From assembly GCF_016458305.1 (NCBI RefSeq), contig NZ_JAEMHL010000006.1, positions 124,001 through 188,000 of the forward strand: 64,000 bases of DNA, in the 5' to 3' direction. Shown in pieces: positions 9,401 to 16,538 of the stretch; positions within the stretch are counted from its first letter, which is position 1; each line of letters starts with the position of its first letter. This DNA is from Geomonas anaerohicana. GTDB taxonomy: Bacteria > Desulfobacterota > Desulfuromonadia > Geobacterales > Geobacteraceae. The notes beneath the pieces were generated by a model that saw nothing but the letters and a program-made list of their open reading frames with translations, had not been told where the DNA came from and searched no databases. Position numbers and translations under genes: made by a program.

Positions 9401-9480
9401 AACGAGGTGTCGAACTTTGCGGCATGAGAGACGGATACCAGGCACAACAGTGCAACGACGGCAAGACATAACGATTTCAT
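6433..9480 (-). CDS. Secreted gluzincin-like / PD40 propeller / Omp85-type barrel fusion
   Basis: A 1015-residue envelope protein. Residues 1-20 form a signal peptide ending SHA. The next 300 residues resemble the peptidase MA family: the zinc motif HEFAH (residues 124-128) and a downstream WWHEGMATWAE that supplies the expected third-ligand Glu. Residues of about 310-590 carry repeated PRFSPDGSRIAF and SWSPDGRSIYF motifs of a TolB/PD40 beta-propeller. An Ala/Ser/Gln-rich linker follows, and the last 350 residues look like a bacterial surface antigen (D15/Omp85) barrel. I infer an outer-membrane barrel with a periplasmic or surface propeller and a possible protease. The start was chosen at MKSLC because it begins the signal peptide. 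Substrate unknown. Confidence 0.8.
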   Translation of the reverse strand: MKSLCLAVVALLCLVSVSHAAKFDTSFRYSTVETKHFAIHYHQGLEGVAGRAAGMAEDIYDKLTGEFQWRPAEKTQVVLVDDSDFTNGLAITIPYNTIYLQVVPPGVSSTLGEYDDWLRTLFTHEFAHIVSADPARGYSKVTRTIFGKPLPWMDPISVVLFLVTAPPNTFLPRWWHEGMATWAETKYTGQGRGKSSYYDMIFRSAVAEDNLPTVDQINGDVPDWPSGHLPYIYGYRLQRYIAETYGNDLAGRLALGHAGRFPYTISGPAKENFQGKTYREVYRDMIASLRDEQSARIAVLSRQPFTPLTTVYDQGENLASPRFSPDGSRIAFTRRDPRDHTTVVVTDASGRKVTEFRRQLSDGSLSWSPDGRSIYFTQAEVTRGFDLYQDLYVHDLERDCTRRITKGERLGEVQVSPDGKSFVAVASSRGSQNLVLLTADAQVSKPVPLTAYSEERVSGPRFSPDGRAICYVLTDNAGTSSLRIYDLVQKTDRPLLSAGNTLAYPAWAADASVIYYVSDETGVFNVFAYDLRDGKSYQVSHLLTGALQPEPAPDGSRLLLARYTSRGFKIVQMRLDRSEWRVQRGPSLPLTRALPAAASHPAGAPAVAAASAASAASATPAASPAAAAALSPVQSVQLSHASQDSQDSQSSQALSTAAGYTPLPTLLPRFWLPRLYVDGPKGTVVGAFTAGADVLGYHSYAVSAAYSNERKRGYYSLLYNNDSFYPTLTLQAHAEPFLYANLYQNGNDYWELNQGVSVQASIPINRLESRYRLLAGYEIVDQKALSALSPDGTLYGVPVFQGRRDNVFAGIDFDDVLKYPYSVSSEEGRRVSLLYRYYSRDLGSDINLSEYSATYEEYLRLPLASPRHQVLYLRLSGALADGDLQFGQEAFQMGGPPSDLNKFPLRGYPVRSMAGKYIATGTLEYRAPIMYPLRGYGTVPAFAEKLHGALFVDAGQVWDDRRSFHGDETRVGAGFELRADVTLGYWVKVTPALGYAHGFNKGGEDQIYFTLYLGL

Positions 9481-9526
9481 GCAACTCCCTTCCAAACGGT
9501 TGAGGTGTCCGGGCGGCGGAGGTCGG

Positions 9527-11188
9527 CTATTCGAGCCCGACCAGTTCCCTCCCTTTGGGGTATTCGATGACGAGGTCGTAGGAGACCTTCTTCTTCTCGG
9601 ACGGAGCGAGTTCCACCTTCCAGACCAGGGTCCCGTCTTCCTTCGTCTCCGATGGTTTCGGAGCGGCGTCTTCCACCGCGACCTTGATCTCGGCGTTACT
9701 CGGCAGCGGCTGCTGGTCCTTGAGGAACACGGTGACCGGGCGCTGTTTGAAGTTTTCCACGTCGATGGTGACGTGGTAGGTGACGCTGCTGCCGCTGATG
9801 ATGCCGCCTTTCTTCTTGACCCGTGCCACTTCGCGCTTCACCTTCACCTGGTCGTCGCTGCCGAAGTAAAGGTCGAACTCTTCGCCGGAAGCTACCGTCT
9901 TCAGATGGCTTTTGCCGACGAAGGTGGCGTCGTTGAAGATGCTTGCCTCGCCCGCCAGGAGCGGGAAGGGGGTGCGGTTGATCACGGTGGATTTGAGATA
10001 GACCCGCGGGGAAAGCTTGGGCACCGTCACGTATTCCAGGGTGACGGGAACCGTTTCCGCGGCGATGACGCTGGTGGCGCGGGTGCCGTCCGTGGCTACG
10101 TCAACCGGCAGCGCCACCTGGAACTGGACCGAGGTCTGTCCCTGGGCGACCTCCGCCGGCACAAAGCCGGCCGGTTCCATGCGATCCTCGGCGGGGGCGC
10201 CTCCAAAGGTCGGCTCCTGTACGGGCGCCGGGGCCGGTGCGGCCGCGCCGACTGCCATTTTGCGGGAGAGGTACGGCATGGGGCGCGGAGGTTCGTAAAA
10301 CGAGATGTGCCACGGAGTCAACTCTGGTGCGCCGCCGCCGGCCGCCGGGCTCGCGGTGGAGAGGGTGAGCTTCACCTGCTGCCAGCTCTCGCCGCTCTTC
10401 TGCCAGACCTGGGCGCGGTAGGTGAGGAGAGCCTCCTTGCCGTCCGGTGCCAGGCGCACGTCATAGGCAGGGAGCCAGCTGGCCTGGGCAACCAGGTAGC
10501 TGAGCTCGAGATCGAATTTCATGTCGCGCTCAGCCTCGATGGCCACCTGGACCGAGCGTACTTCTTTCTGGGGCTCCGCCCGGTACTGCGCCAGTTCCTT
10601 CCTGAGTGCCGCGATCTGCTCCTGGAGCGGCTTTTGGGCGGCCTCGGCGTCATAGAGTTCTTCCTCGATCTTGCCGGTGTTGTCACCCACGAAACGGACC
10701 GCCTCGGAGAGCTCTGCAGCGGTAGGCTTGCCAAGGCCCAGTTCCTTGGAGATGCGCTCCCCCCAGCCGACCCGGATGGAATCGACGAAGGCGCGCTGGG
10801 CGCCCAAAGCCTTGCGCCGCGCCTCGATCGCTTCCACCTTCCGGTTCAGCCGGGCAATTTCATCCTCGAGCTCGCGCACCCGCGGATCCTTGCTGCGGTC
10901 CAGGAACACGTTCTTCACGGTGATGCCGGCGATCCGGGCGCGTCCGGTTCCCTTCCCCTCGGCCCTGAGCGATTCCTCCGCCATGAGCTGGGGCAGGTTT
11001 TCCAGCGTCACCAGGTTGGTCCCCGCCTTCAGGGCGACGCTCGCCTGGCGGGTTACCTGGGCGGTGTCGGCATAGACGGTCACCGCGGTGATCCGCGAGG
11101 GCGCGGTCTGCGTCGTGGTCGGCGCCGCGAGGGCGAGCGACGAGCTAAGGAACAGCAACAGGGAGAGGGACAGCATCCTCATTTTCAT
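9527..11188 (-). CDS. DUF4139/MuiA-family secreted protein
   Basis: A 553-residue protein with a signal peptide (MKMRMLSLSLLLFLSSSLAL, cleavage near AAP). It has the N-terminal DUF4140 pattern (TAVTVYADTAQVTRQ), a long charged coiled coil (about residues 95-200) and the C-terminal DUF4139 beta-rich domain (AQASWLPAYDVRL, then LVIEYPKG near the end). Relatives are called mucoidy inhibitor A, but the biochemical role is not established. It ends 46 bases before the start of the protease-barrel gene and is probably transcribed with it, so both may act in the envelope. Confidence 0.8.
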   Translation of the reverse strand: MKMRMLSLSLLLFLSSSLALAAPTTTQTAPSRITAVTVYADTAQVTRQASVALKAGTNLVTLENLPQLMAEESLRAEGKGTGRARIAGITVKNVFLDRSKDPRVRELEDEIARLNRKVEAIEARRKALGAQRAFVDSIRVGWGERISKELGLGKPTAAELSEAVRFVGDNTGKIEEELYDAEAAQKPLQEQIAALRKELAQYRAEPQKEVRSVQVAIEAERDMKFDLELSYLVAQASWLPAYDVRLAPDGKEALLTYRAQVWQKSGESWQQVKLTLSTASPAAGGGAPELTPWHISFYEPPRPMPYLSRKMAVGAAAPAPAPVQEPTFGGAPAEDRMEPAGFVPAEVAQGQTSVQFQVALPVDVATDGTRATSVIAAETVPVTLEYVTVPKLSPRVYLKSTVINRTPFPLLAGEASIFNDATFVGKSHLKTVASGEEFDLYFGSDDQVKVKREVARVKKKGGIISGSSVTYHVTIDVENFKQRPVTVFLKDQQPLPSNAEIKVAVEDAAPKPSETKEDGTLVWKVELAPSEKKKVSYDLVIEYPKGRELVGLE

Positions 11189-11206
11189 AGGAACCTCGGG
11201 TGTTTG

Positions 11207-11298
11207 AAGTCCCCCTTTGCGAAGGGGGATTTAGGGGGATTGCTCTTGGTTGTGGAGCAGCAAAATCCCCCCTGTCCCCCCTTCGCAAAAGGGGGGGA
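11207..11298. repeat. Palindromic repeat, GTCCCCCTTTGCGAAGGGGGA family
   Basis: Two inverted hairpins (AGTCCCCCTTTGCGAAGGGGG, then an inverted partner ending CTTCGCAAAAGGGGGG) fill the gap between the DUF4139 and DAC-like genes. Related copies are at 20151-20185 and 40785-40876. Confidence 0.8.
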
Positions 11299-11343
11299 CG
11301 CTTGGGCCCATGTAGCGCTAGGAGCGGCAAGATTGCTGATTGT

Positions 11344-12663
11344 TTATTTTTTCTTGGAGGCGTAGCTGTAGTACTTCAGCTTGATGTTCTCCCACATCAC
11401 CAGGCGTTCGCCCAGCATGGTCATGACCCGCACCTCGCCATCCTGGGAGATGACGAAACCGAGACTGCCGGGGTTCTGGCAGCAATAGCGCATCATCGAC
11501 CTGTGGCGGGTCCCGAAGTGGTTGTAGCTGACCGGCCGCAGTTTGGCCTCGCTCCCCATGCGGTCGGTGGCGATGAAGACCCGGTCCGGCTCCTGCCAGT
11601 TCTTGATCTCGACGCCGTAGCCGCGCACCACCAGGTTCGGGTCCATCACCACCAGCCCGTCTACCCGCGTCAACAGGGCGATGAACCAGATCACACCGTC
11701 GATCTCGTTCTTGTTGGCCCGCAGTTCCTTCTCCAGGCGTCGCAACTGCTGGAACTGGTCCGCGGAAAGTTCCCTGGGTCTCGCCTCGCCGTGCCCGAGC
11801 AGGTGCCGTTCCAGGTAGTCGGACTTGATCTTGGTGACGGCGTTGGACTGCAGCGAGGTCGGCAGTCGGTCGTAGTTGATGCCGTACTTCACGTTGAGGT
11901 CGTCAGGGGTGATCTGCGGCGTGATCAGGATGGCGCCGCCGTTCTTGATCTTCTGGATCCTGAGCAGGATCCTGCACAGCACGGAGATCCACTGCTGTGC
12001 GTGCAGTTCGTCGCCCACCCCCGGCGCCTGGTAGATGTCATCGGGGATGTGGCTGCGCACCCCCTGCACGAAGCGCTCGATGCCCGACGCCAAAAGCTCG
12101 CGCACCGGACCTTCGCGGAACAGGTCCAGCGAGTGGCGGATCACCTCGTTGACCCTCAGTTCCGCCACCTTCTCGTAGCGCATGTAGACGGCGATGATGC
12201 CGATCCCCTCGACGCTGGCCTGGAATACGCCCGGACGCTCCACTTCGACCTCGGCGGAGCGGTTCAGGAACTTGTGGAAACGGTTCTGCTGGTCGACCAG
12301 CCCCCAGATGTAGAGCTGGTCCAACTGGTCCGGCCAGACCACGAAAGACGAGGTGCGCAGGTCGGTGGACTTGGCGATCTTGACCACGTTGGAGACGGTG
12401 AAGGGGATCGGGTCGGCGAAGGGGATGTAGCTCCAGCGGTCCCGGGCGGGGTTGCGCGGAGGCTTCGGGTCGGGCTGGCTCGGGTCGAGAAAGACCATGT
12501 GCAACAGTACCGGCTCCGACTCCTCGGTGCGGAGGCTGGAGTAGTACATGGTCTCCATGAGCTCGATGATGACCTGGTCGTCCGGCACCACCGCCTTGCG
12601 CTTGCGCAGTTCGTTGCAGACGAATTCGGCCAGGTGGCGCGGGGTCTTGTTCTTGATCGGCAT
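11344..12663 (-). CDS. Diadenylate-cyclase-like (DisA_N/DACNV-type) protein
   Basis: A 439-residue soluble protein. Its C-terminal 120 residues match the pattern of the diadenylate cyclase (DAC) domain, which joins two ATP into c-di-AMP: the GTRHR signature is intact (R386-H387-R388), followed by SLGFVISQDGEVRV as in DisA. The second signature, normally DGA, reads DGL here (D335-G336-L337). The first 300 residues look like a sensor region and carry no membrane segment; this layout fits the proteins described as DACNV-type. If active it would make c-di-AMP; the DGL change makes a binding-only role possible. The start is the first ATG, at 12663, with only a weak ribosome site (CGAGGG). It lies 29 bases after the VOC gene and is probably co-transcribed with it. 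Confidence 0.7.
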   Translation of the reverse strand: MPIKNKTPRHLAEFVCNELRKRKAVVPDDQVIIELMETMYYSSLRTEESEPVLLHMVFLDPSQPDPKPPRNPARDRWSYIPFADPIPFTVSNVVKIAKSTDLRTSSFVVWPDQLDQLYIWGLVDQQNRFHKFLNRSAEVEVERPGVFQASVEGIGIIAVYMRYEKVAELRVNEVIRHSLDLFREGPVRELLASGIERFVQGVRSHIPDDIYQAPGVGDELHAQQWISVLCRILLRIQKIKNGGAILITPQITPDDLNVKYGINYDRLPTSLQSNAVTKIKSDYLERHLLGHGEARPRELSADQFQQLRRLEKELRANKNEIDGVIWFIALLTRVDGLVVMDPNLVVRGYGVEIKNWQEPDRVFIATDRMGSEAKLRPVSYNHFGTRHRSMMRYCCQNPGSLGFVISQDGEVRVMTMLGERLVMWENIKLKYYSYASKKK

Positions 12664-12692
12664 GGCCGGCGGCAGCCCTCGTGGTTGGTTTG

Positions 12693-13130
12693 TTACTGGT
12701 TCGGGTACTGGGCGAGTTCCAGCAGGATCCCTTCCGGCCCGTGAAAATAGATGAGCTTTTTCCCCGTCTTTTGCCAGACCTGCACCTCGCCGATGAACTG
12801 CACCCCGCTGCCGCGCAGCCGCGCCACCTCGGCCTCTATGTCGGTGACCGCGAAGGCCAGGTGACGCAGGCCGAGACGGTTGGCGATGCCGACACCGGCA
12901 TCGGGTTCGCCGCCGGCGTCGAACTGCAAAAGCTCGATGGAAAGGTCGGAGCCGGGGTGGTGCAGGGCGGTGAACCTCCCTCCCGCGCAGCGCACGCCGG
13001 TCAACTTTTCCAGGAAATCGGTGTCGAGGCCGGAACTGATGCCGGGGGTAAAGCCGAGCAGCGCGAAAAAGGCGGTGGCCGCTTCGAGGTCGCGTACCAC
13101 GATGTTGAGATGATCGATGCGAGATATCAT
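12693..13130 (-). CDS. VOC (glyoxalase/bleomycin-resistance fold) protein
   Basis: A 145-residue protein made of two beta-alpha-beta-beta-beta modules. The first starts ISRIDHLNIVVRDLEAA (His as likely metal ligand) and the second LRHLAFAVTDIEAEVARL, ending with a conserved Glu in GPEGILLELAQYP. This matches the methylmalonyl-CoA epimerase/glyoxalase branch, but the substrate is not clear. I place the start at the ATG at 13130, where the fold begins. A TTG 96 bases upstream (13226) has a much better ribosome site, GGAGGG, and the frame is open from it, so a 32-residue N-terminal extension is possible. Confidence 0.75.
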   Translation of the reverse strand: MISRIDHLNIVVRDLEAATAFFALLGFTPGISSGLDTDFLEKLTGVRCAGGRFTALHHPGSDLSIELLQFDAGGEPDAGVGIANRLGLRHLAFAVTDIEAEVARLRGSGVQFIGEVQVWQKTGKKLIYFHGPEGILLELAQYPNQ

Positions 13131-13265
13131 GAGAGCCTTGTCGGCCGCCGCAGGTGCGACAGCAGGGGGGTGAATTGTTAATGAGGATAACAACCTTTCG
13201 AACGTTGCGCAACGTAGTATCTCCAACTGGTTACCCTCCGTTGCCGGCTGTCGTGGCGCTCACTT

Positions 13266-13294
13266 TCTATAGCGCGTCCGTGACGGCAAGTCAA
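13266..13294 (-). promoter_or_regulatory. Sigma-70 promoter for the VOC/DAC-like unit
   Basis: On the minus strand TTGACT and TATAGA are separated by 17 bases. It points at the VOC gene, with GGAGGG and a TTG about 30-40 bases downstream. Confidence 0.6.
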
Positions 13295-13445
13295 TGAGAA
13301 TGGATTCAGTTCTTCAGCCCGGGCCGGAATGTGTCGACGGAAAGGGTGAAATGGCAGCGCCTTACCTTCCCTGCTGGCGTAACTAACCGAAACTATATTC
13401 TTTTTTAAAAGTCTAGTATGATGGTGGGTAATGGAGTATTTTTTG
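13295..13445. other. Divergent intergenic stretch
   Basis: The 400 bases between the VOC gene and the gene at 13531 hold two divergent promoters (13266-13294 minus, 13446-13474 plus) and a long T-rich stretch between them. I see no gene here. Confidence 0.5.
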
Positions 13446-13474
13446 TTGACTGTTTTGGTTTGTTTGCGTATGGT
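13446..13474 (+). promoter_or_regulatory. Sigma-70 promoter of the SLC13 operon
   Basis: TTGACT and TATGGT are separated by 17 bases and lie 57 bases before the first start codon of the operon. Confidence 0.6.
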
Positions 13475-13530
13475 GGCTAAAATCGCACAGCGTCGTGATG
13501 TATCTTGGATTGCCAGAGGGAGCAGTACCC

Positions 13531-14334
13531 ATGAAGATTGACCAGGGAAAAATACGGGAGCTCGTCGGCCGGCCCGCCCCATACTCCCCCGACCAACTGC
13601 GGCGGGAAGCCAACGTCTTCTACGTGGGAGGGGATCTCCCGGAACGGCAGACCATAGAGACGCTGTATGACAGCCATTATCAAAGCAACGCCGCGCTCTT
13701 TCACCTCACCTTCGGCGACGAAGAGCGCTTCGCCCAAGCTGAAAACCTGGCCCGGCTGATCAAGAAAAACTTCAACGCCTACCTGGTGGGGAGGGTGGAC
13801 TTCTGCGCCTCGCAAAAGGCCGTGGAGCGCGCCTACGCCGCCGGGGTCGACATCCTCGACATCCCGCTGCATGCCTATGACCATGCCCGGTCCAGGGAGT
13901 CCGGCTGGCATTTCGAGGAGCGCCTGCACTCGCTCGATTACGCCCGGGCCGTCTTCCCGCGCTGGTCCGTGGTGTCGTCGCTGGACGCGGGGTGCGAGCC
14001 TCCCGGCGCCACCGTGGCCGGCATCGACGCGCTGCTGGAGCGCGACATCGTGCCGCTGGTGCAAGTGACCAGCGCAGCCGCCGCGCTCCCCACCGAGCAG
14101 CTCACCAGGGTTTTCCAGCATCTGCAGCGGGGCTGGCAGCAGAAGAGGGCGCTTATCAAGCCGTTGTTGCCTCTCATTTTTCTGCTCACTCCCCTCGTGC
14201 CCGCTGCCCCCAAAGGGATCCTGCGCGGCTTCATCGACAGCATCGAAGACCGCAGGCTCCTGGCCGGTTCCGATCTCCGGCGCTTGCTGCGGGTGAAAGA
14301 AGTGGCAGAATCTTACGAATCCTCCGGGCTCTAA
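13531..14334 (+). CDS. Unrecognised protein, possible TIM-barrel fold
   Basis: A 267-residue protein I cannot assign. The pattern of alternating strands and helices, such as NAYLVGRVDFCASQKAVERA followed by AAGVDILDIPLHAYD and RWSVVSSLDAG, suggests a TIM barrel. It resembles the core of radical SAM enzymes but has no CxxxCxxC cluster motif. A hydrophobic run near residues 210-230 (PLLPLIFLLTPLVPA) could be a membrane anchor. The ATG at 13531 is preceded by AGAGGGAG; an ATG at 13495 has no ribosome site. It is the first gene of an operon with an SLC13 transporter 14 bases downstream and an Rrf2 regulator, so it may process or sense the transported compound. Confidence 0.6.
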   Translation: MKIDQGKIRELVGRPAPYSPDQLRREANVFYVGGDLPERQTIETLYDSHYQSNAALFHLTFGDEERFAQAENLARLIKKNFNAYLVGRVDFCASQKAVERAYAAGVDILDIPLHAYDHARSRESGWHFEERLHSLDYARAVFPRWSVVSSLDAGCEPPGATVAGIDALLERDIVPLVQVTSAAAALPTEQLTRVFQHLQRGWQQKRALIKPLLPLIFLLTPLVPAAPKGILRGFIDSIEDRRLLAGSDLRRLLRVKEVAESYESSGL

Positions 14335-14348
14335 CTAGGGATCCGGTC

Positions 14349-15833
14349 ATGAAATCGAGCAACGAGGGCACCCGCCAACAGATGGAATCTAAGCACTTCC
14401 TGGACAAACCGCTAAAAATCGACAACCGCCCCCTGTGGCTCATCGTGCTGGACCGCACCGCGCGCTACCAGGTGATGGCCGCCGTCGCCCTGGTGATCGG
14501 TTTCCTGATCCGCCTGGCCCCGCCCGAGGGGCTTTCCGTCGAGGGGTACCGCTCGCTGGTGCTCTTCGGCGCCACCGTGTTCTTCTGGATCTCCGGGCTT
14601 CTCCCCATCGCGGTCACCGCGCTCCTCTCCATGGTGATGCTGCCGCTTCTGGGTATCATGGACGCCAAGAAGACCTACTCCATGTTCGGCAACGAGTCCG
14701 TCTTTTTCATCCTTGGCGCATTCATCCTCGCCGCCGCCCTTACCGGCACCGGCATCTCCGCACGTATCGCCCGCGCCATGCTGGCCCGCTTCGGCAGGAC
14801 GCCGACCCGGCTCGCCCTCACGGTCTTCCTGCTCTCGGCGTTTCTCTCCTTCATCATGAGCGAGCATGCCGTCGCGGCCATGCTCTTTCCGGTGGTGACC
14901 GAACTGGCGACCGCCTTGCATCTGGAGAAGGGGAGGAGCAACTTCGGGCGTCTGCTGTTCATGTCCATGGCCTGGGGGTGCATCATCGGCGGCATCGCCA
15001 CCTTCCTGGGCGGTGCCCGGGCACCGCTTGCTGCCGGGCTGCTGCGGGAGGCCACCGGTCTTCACTTCACCTTCATCGAGTGGTCCACCGCTGCCTGCAT
15101 GATCGTGCTGCCGCTATTGGTGCTGGGGTTCGCAATACTGCTCAAATTCTTCCCGCCGGACCTGGACGATGTTGAAGTGGGACTTAAATTTCTCAACGGC
15201 AAGCGGCTGGAAATGGGGAAGATCAGTTTCGACGAGATCCTCACCGCGCTTGTCATGGCGGTCACCGTCGCCTGCTGGATGTTCCTTGGTGAGAAGACCG
15301 GCCTGGCCGCCATCGCCATCCTGGGGGCGGCCGCCCTGTTCACCTTCAAGGTGATCTCCTGGCAGATGATCGAGGAGTACGTCAACTGGGGCATCATCCT
15401 CATGTACGGCGGCACCATCGCGCTCGCCTCGGCCCTTGAGAAGACCGGCGCTGCGGTGTGGGTGGTGAAAAAAGGGATGGGCGACCACGCGCACGCACCG
15501 CTGGCCGTGATCGCGGTCATCTCGCTGGTGGCGATCCTGGTCACCGAGTGCATCAGCCATGCGGCGGTGGTGGCGATCCTGATGCCGGTCGGCATGGGGC
15601 TGTGCCAGACTACGGGGATGGACCCCAAGGTGATGACGCTCTCCATCGCGCTCCCGGCGGGCCTTGCCTACTGCCTTCCCATGGGGACCCCGGCCACCGC
15701 CATCGCCTACGCCTCGGGATACCTCAAGAGTCGCGACATCATCGTGGCCGGCGCCGTGGTGATGGCGATCTCGTGGCTGCTGTTCATGGGTAGCGTCGTG
15801 TTCATTTGGCCCGTGCTCGGGCTGAATATATAA
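14349..15833 (+). CDS. SLC13/DASS-family anion transporter
   Basis: A 494-residue integral membrane protein with about twelve hydrophobic segments, starting after a 50-residue cytoplasmic N-terminus. The pattern matches the divalent anion:sodium symporter family: GLLPIAVTALLSMVMLPLLG near the N-terminal half, and the C-terminal repeat ITECISHAAVVAIL-like segment plus GLAYCLPMGTPATAIAYASG, the family's second substrate loop. Relatives carry dicarboxylates, citrate or sulfate with sodium, but the substrate cannot be read from sequence. The start ATG lies 14 bases after the preceding stop, and the Rrf2 gene follows after 9 bases. Confidence 0.85.
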   Translation: MKSSNEGTRQQMESKHFLDKPLKIDNRPLWLIVLDRTARYQVMAAVALVIGFLIRLAPPEGLSVEGYRSLVLFGATVFFWISGLLPIAVTALLSMVMLPLLGIMDAKKTYSMFGNESVFFILGAFILAAALTGTGISARIARAMLARFGRTPTRLALTVFLLSAFLSFIMSEHAVAAMLFPVVTELATALHLEKGRSNFGRLLFMSMAWGCIIGGIATFLGGARAPLAAGLLREATGLHFTFIEWSTAACMIVLPLLVLGFAILLKFFPPDLDDVEVGLKFLNGKRLEMGKISFDEILTALVMAVTVACWMFLGEKTGLAAIAILGAAALFTFKVISWQMIEEYVNWGIILMYGGTIALASALEKTGAAVWVVKKGMGDHAHAPLAVIAVISLVAILVTECISHAAVVAILMPVGMGLCQTTGMDPKVMTLSIALPAGLAYCLPMGTPATAIAYASGYLKSRDIIVAGAVVMAISWLLFMGSVVFIWPVLGLNI

Positions 15834-15842
15834 GAGGAAAGC

Positions 15843-16304
15843 ATGATATCCAAGAAGACGAAGTATGGCCTGAAGGCCCTGATATACCTGGCACGGAAGT
15901 ACGACCAGGGGCCGATCCTCATCGCGGACCTGGCCCGGGACGAGAGGATTCCCAAGAAGTTCCTGGAGAACATCCTGCTCAACCTGAAGAACAGCGGCAT
16001 CCTGCAGAGCCGCAAGGGGAGGGGCGGGGGGTACTACCTGGGACGGCCGCCCCAGAAGATCACCTTCGGGCAGGCGATCAGGATCATGGAGGGGCCGCTG
16101 GCGCCGGTCCCCTGCGTCAGCGAGATGGCCTACGCCAGGTGCACCGAGTGCGGCAACGAGGCGACCTGCGGCATCCGGCTGGTCATGAAGGACGTGCGCG
16201 ACGAGATGGCCCGGATCCTGGACGGGACCACGCTGGCGGACGTGATTAAGAAGATGGACGAGGCGGGGGCGCGCCAAGAGGACGTGCTGGATTTCTGCAT
16301 CTGA
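15843..16304 (+). CDS. Rrf2-family transcriptional regulator
   Basis: A 153-residue DNA-binding protein. The N-terminal winged helix is typical of the family (MISKKTKYGLKALIYLAR, then IPKKFLENILLNLKNSGIL and a glycine-rich wing GRGGGYYLGRP). Four cysteines lie between residues 98 and 117 (PCVSEM, CTECGNEATCG), in the region where IscR and NsrR hold an iron-sulfur cluster, so cluster or redox sensing is plausible. It is the last gene of the SLC13 operon and probably controls it. Confidence 0.9.
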   Translation: MISKKTKYGLKALIYLARKYDQGPILIADLARDERIPKKFLENILLNLKNSGILQSRKGRGGGYYLGRPPQKITFGQAIRIMEGPLAPVPCVSEMAYARCTECGNEATCGIRLVMKDVRDEMARILDGTTLADVIKKMDEAGARQEDVLDFCI

Positions 16305-16319
16305 GAGCGAGCTGCAGAA

Positions 16320-16348
16320 GGGACAGGCTCCGTTTGGTGCCTGTCCCT
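16320..16348. repeat. REP palindrome copy 1 (GGGACAGG...CCTGTCCC)
   Basis: An eight-base inverted repeat with core GGCTCCG and GGTGCC, a divergent member of the 30-base family present eight times in this window. It lies just after the Rrf2 gene and may also act as its transcript end. Confidence 0.7.
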
Positions 16349-16350
16349 CT

Positions 16351-16402
16351 AGCGGAACGCTCTTTTCAGCTCACCAGGAACGCTCTTTTCTGCTCAACCA
16401 GG
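16351..16402. repeat. Short tandem duplication
   Basis: GGAACGCTCTTTTC is present twice, 26 bases apart, each followed by a related GCTCA-CCAGG tail. It sits between REP copies. Confidence 0.6.
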
Positions 16403-16416
16403 TTTCACAAGCCCAA

Positions 16417-16447
16417 GGGGGACAGGCACCTCGCGGAGCCCGTCCCC
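16417..16447. repeat. REP palindrome copy 2
   Basis: GGGGGACAGGCACCT and its partner GCGGAGCCCGTCCCC form a stem; it is one of a tandem pair upstream of the sugar kinase. Confidence 0.85.
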
Positions 16448-16458
16448 TCCAAGGTCAA

Positions 16459-16489
16459 GGGGGACAGGCACCTGGCGGAGCCAGTCCCC
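16459..16489. repeat. REP palindrome copy 3
   Basis: GGGGGACAGGCACCT paired with GCGGAGCCAGTCCCC, in the same direction as copy 2 and 42 bases from it. Confidence 0.85.
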
Positions 16490-16538
16490 TCCTTCGAGGA
16501 ATGGTTGGCCCAATGACTACACAGCTAAAGGCGGTGCT

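Noticed and set aside
9479-11365. A 628-codon open frame on the plus strand
   Set aside because: It lies wholly opposite the DUF4139 gene, has no ribosome site and no recognisable domain; it is a by-product of GC-rich codon use.
16320-16490. CRISPR array near 16.4 kb
   Set aside because: The repeats are palindromic REP copies with irregular spacing and are not separated by unique spacers of constant length; no cas gene is present.
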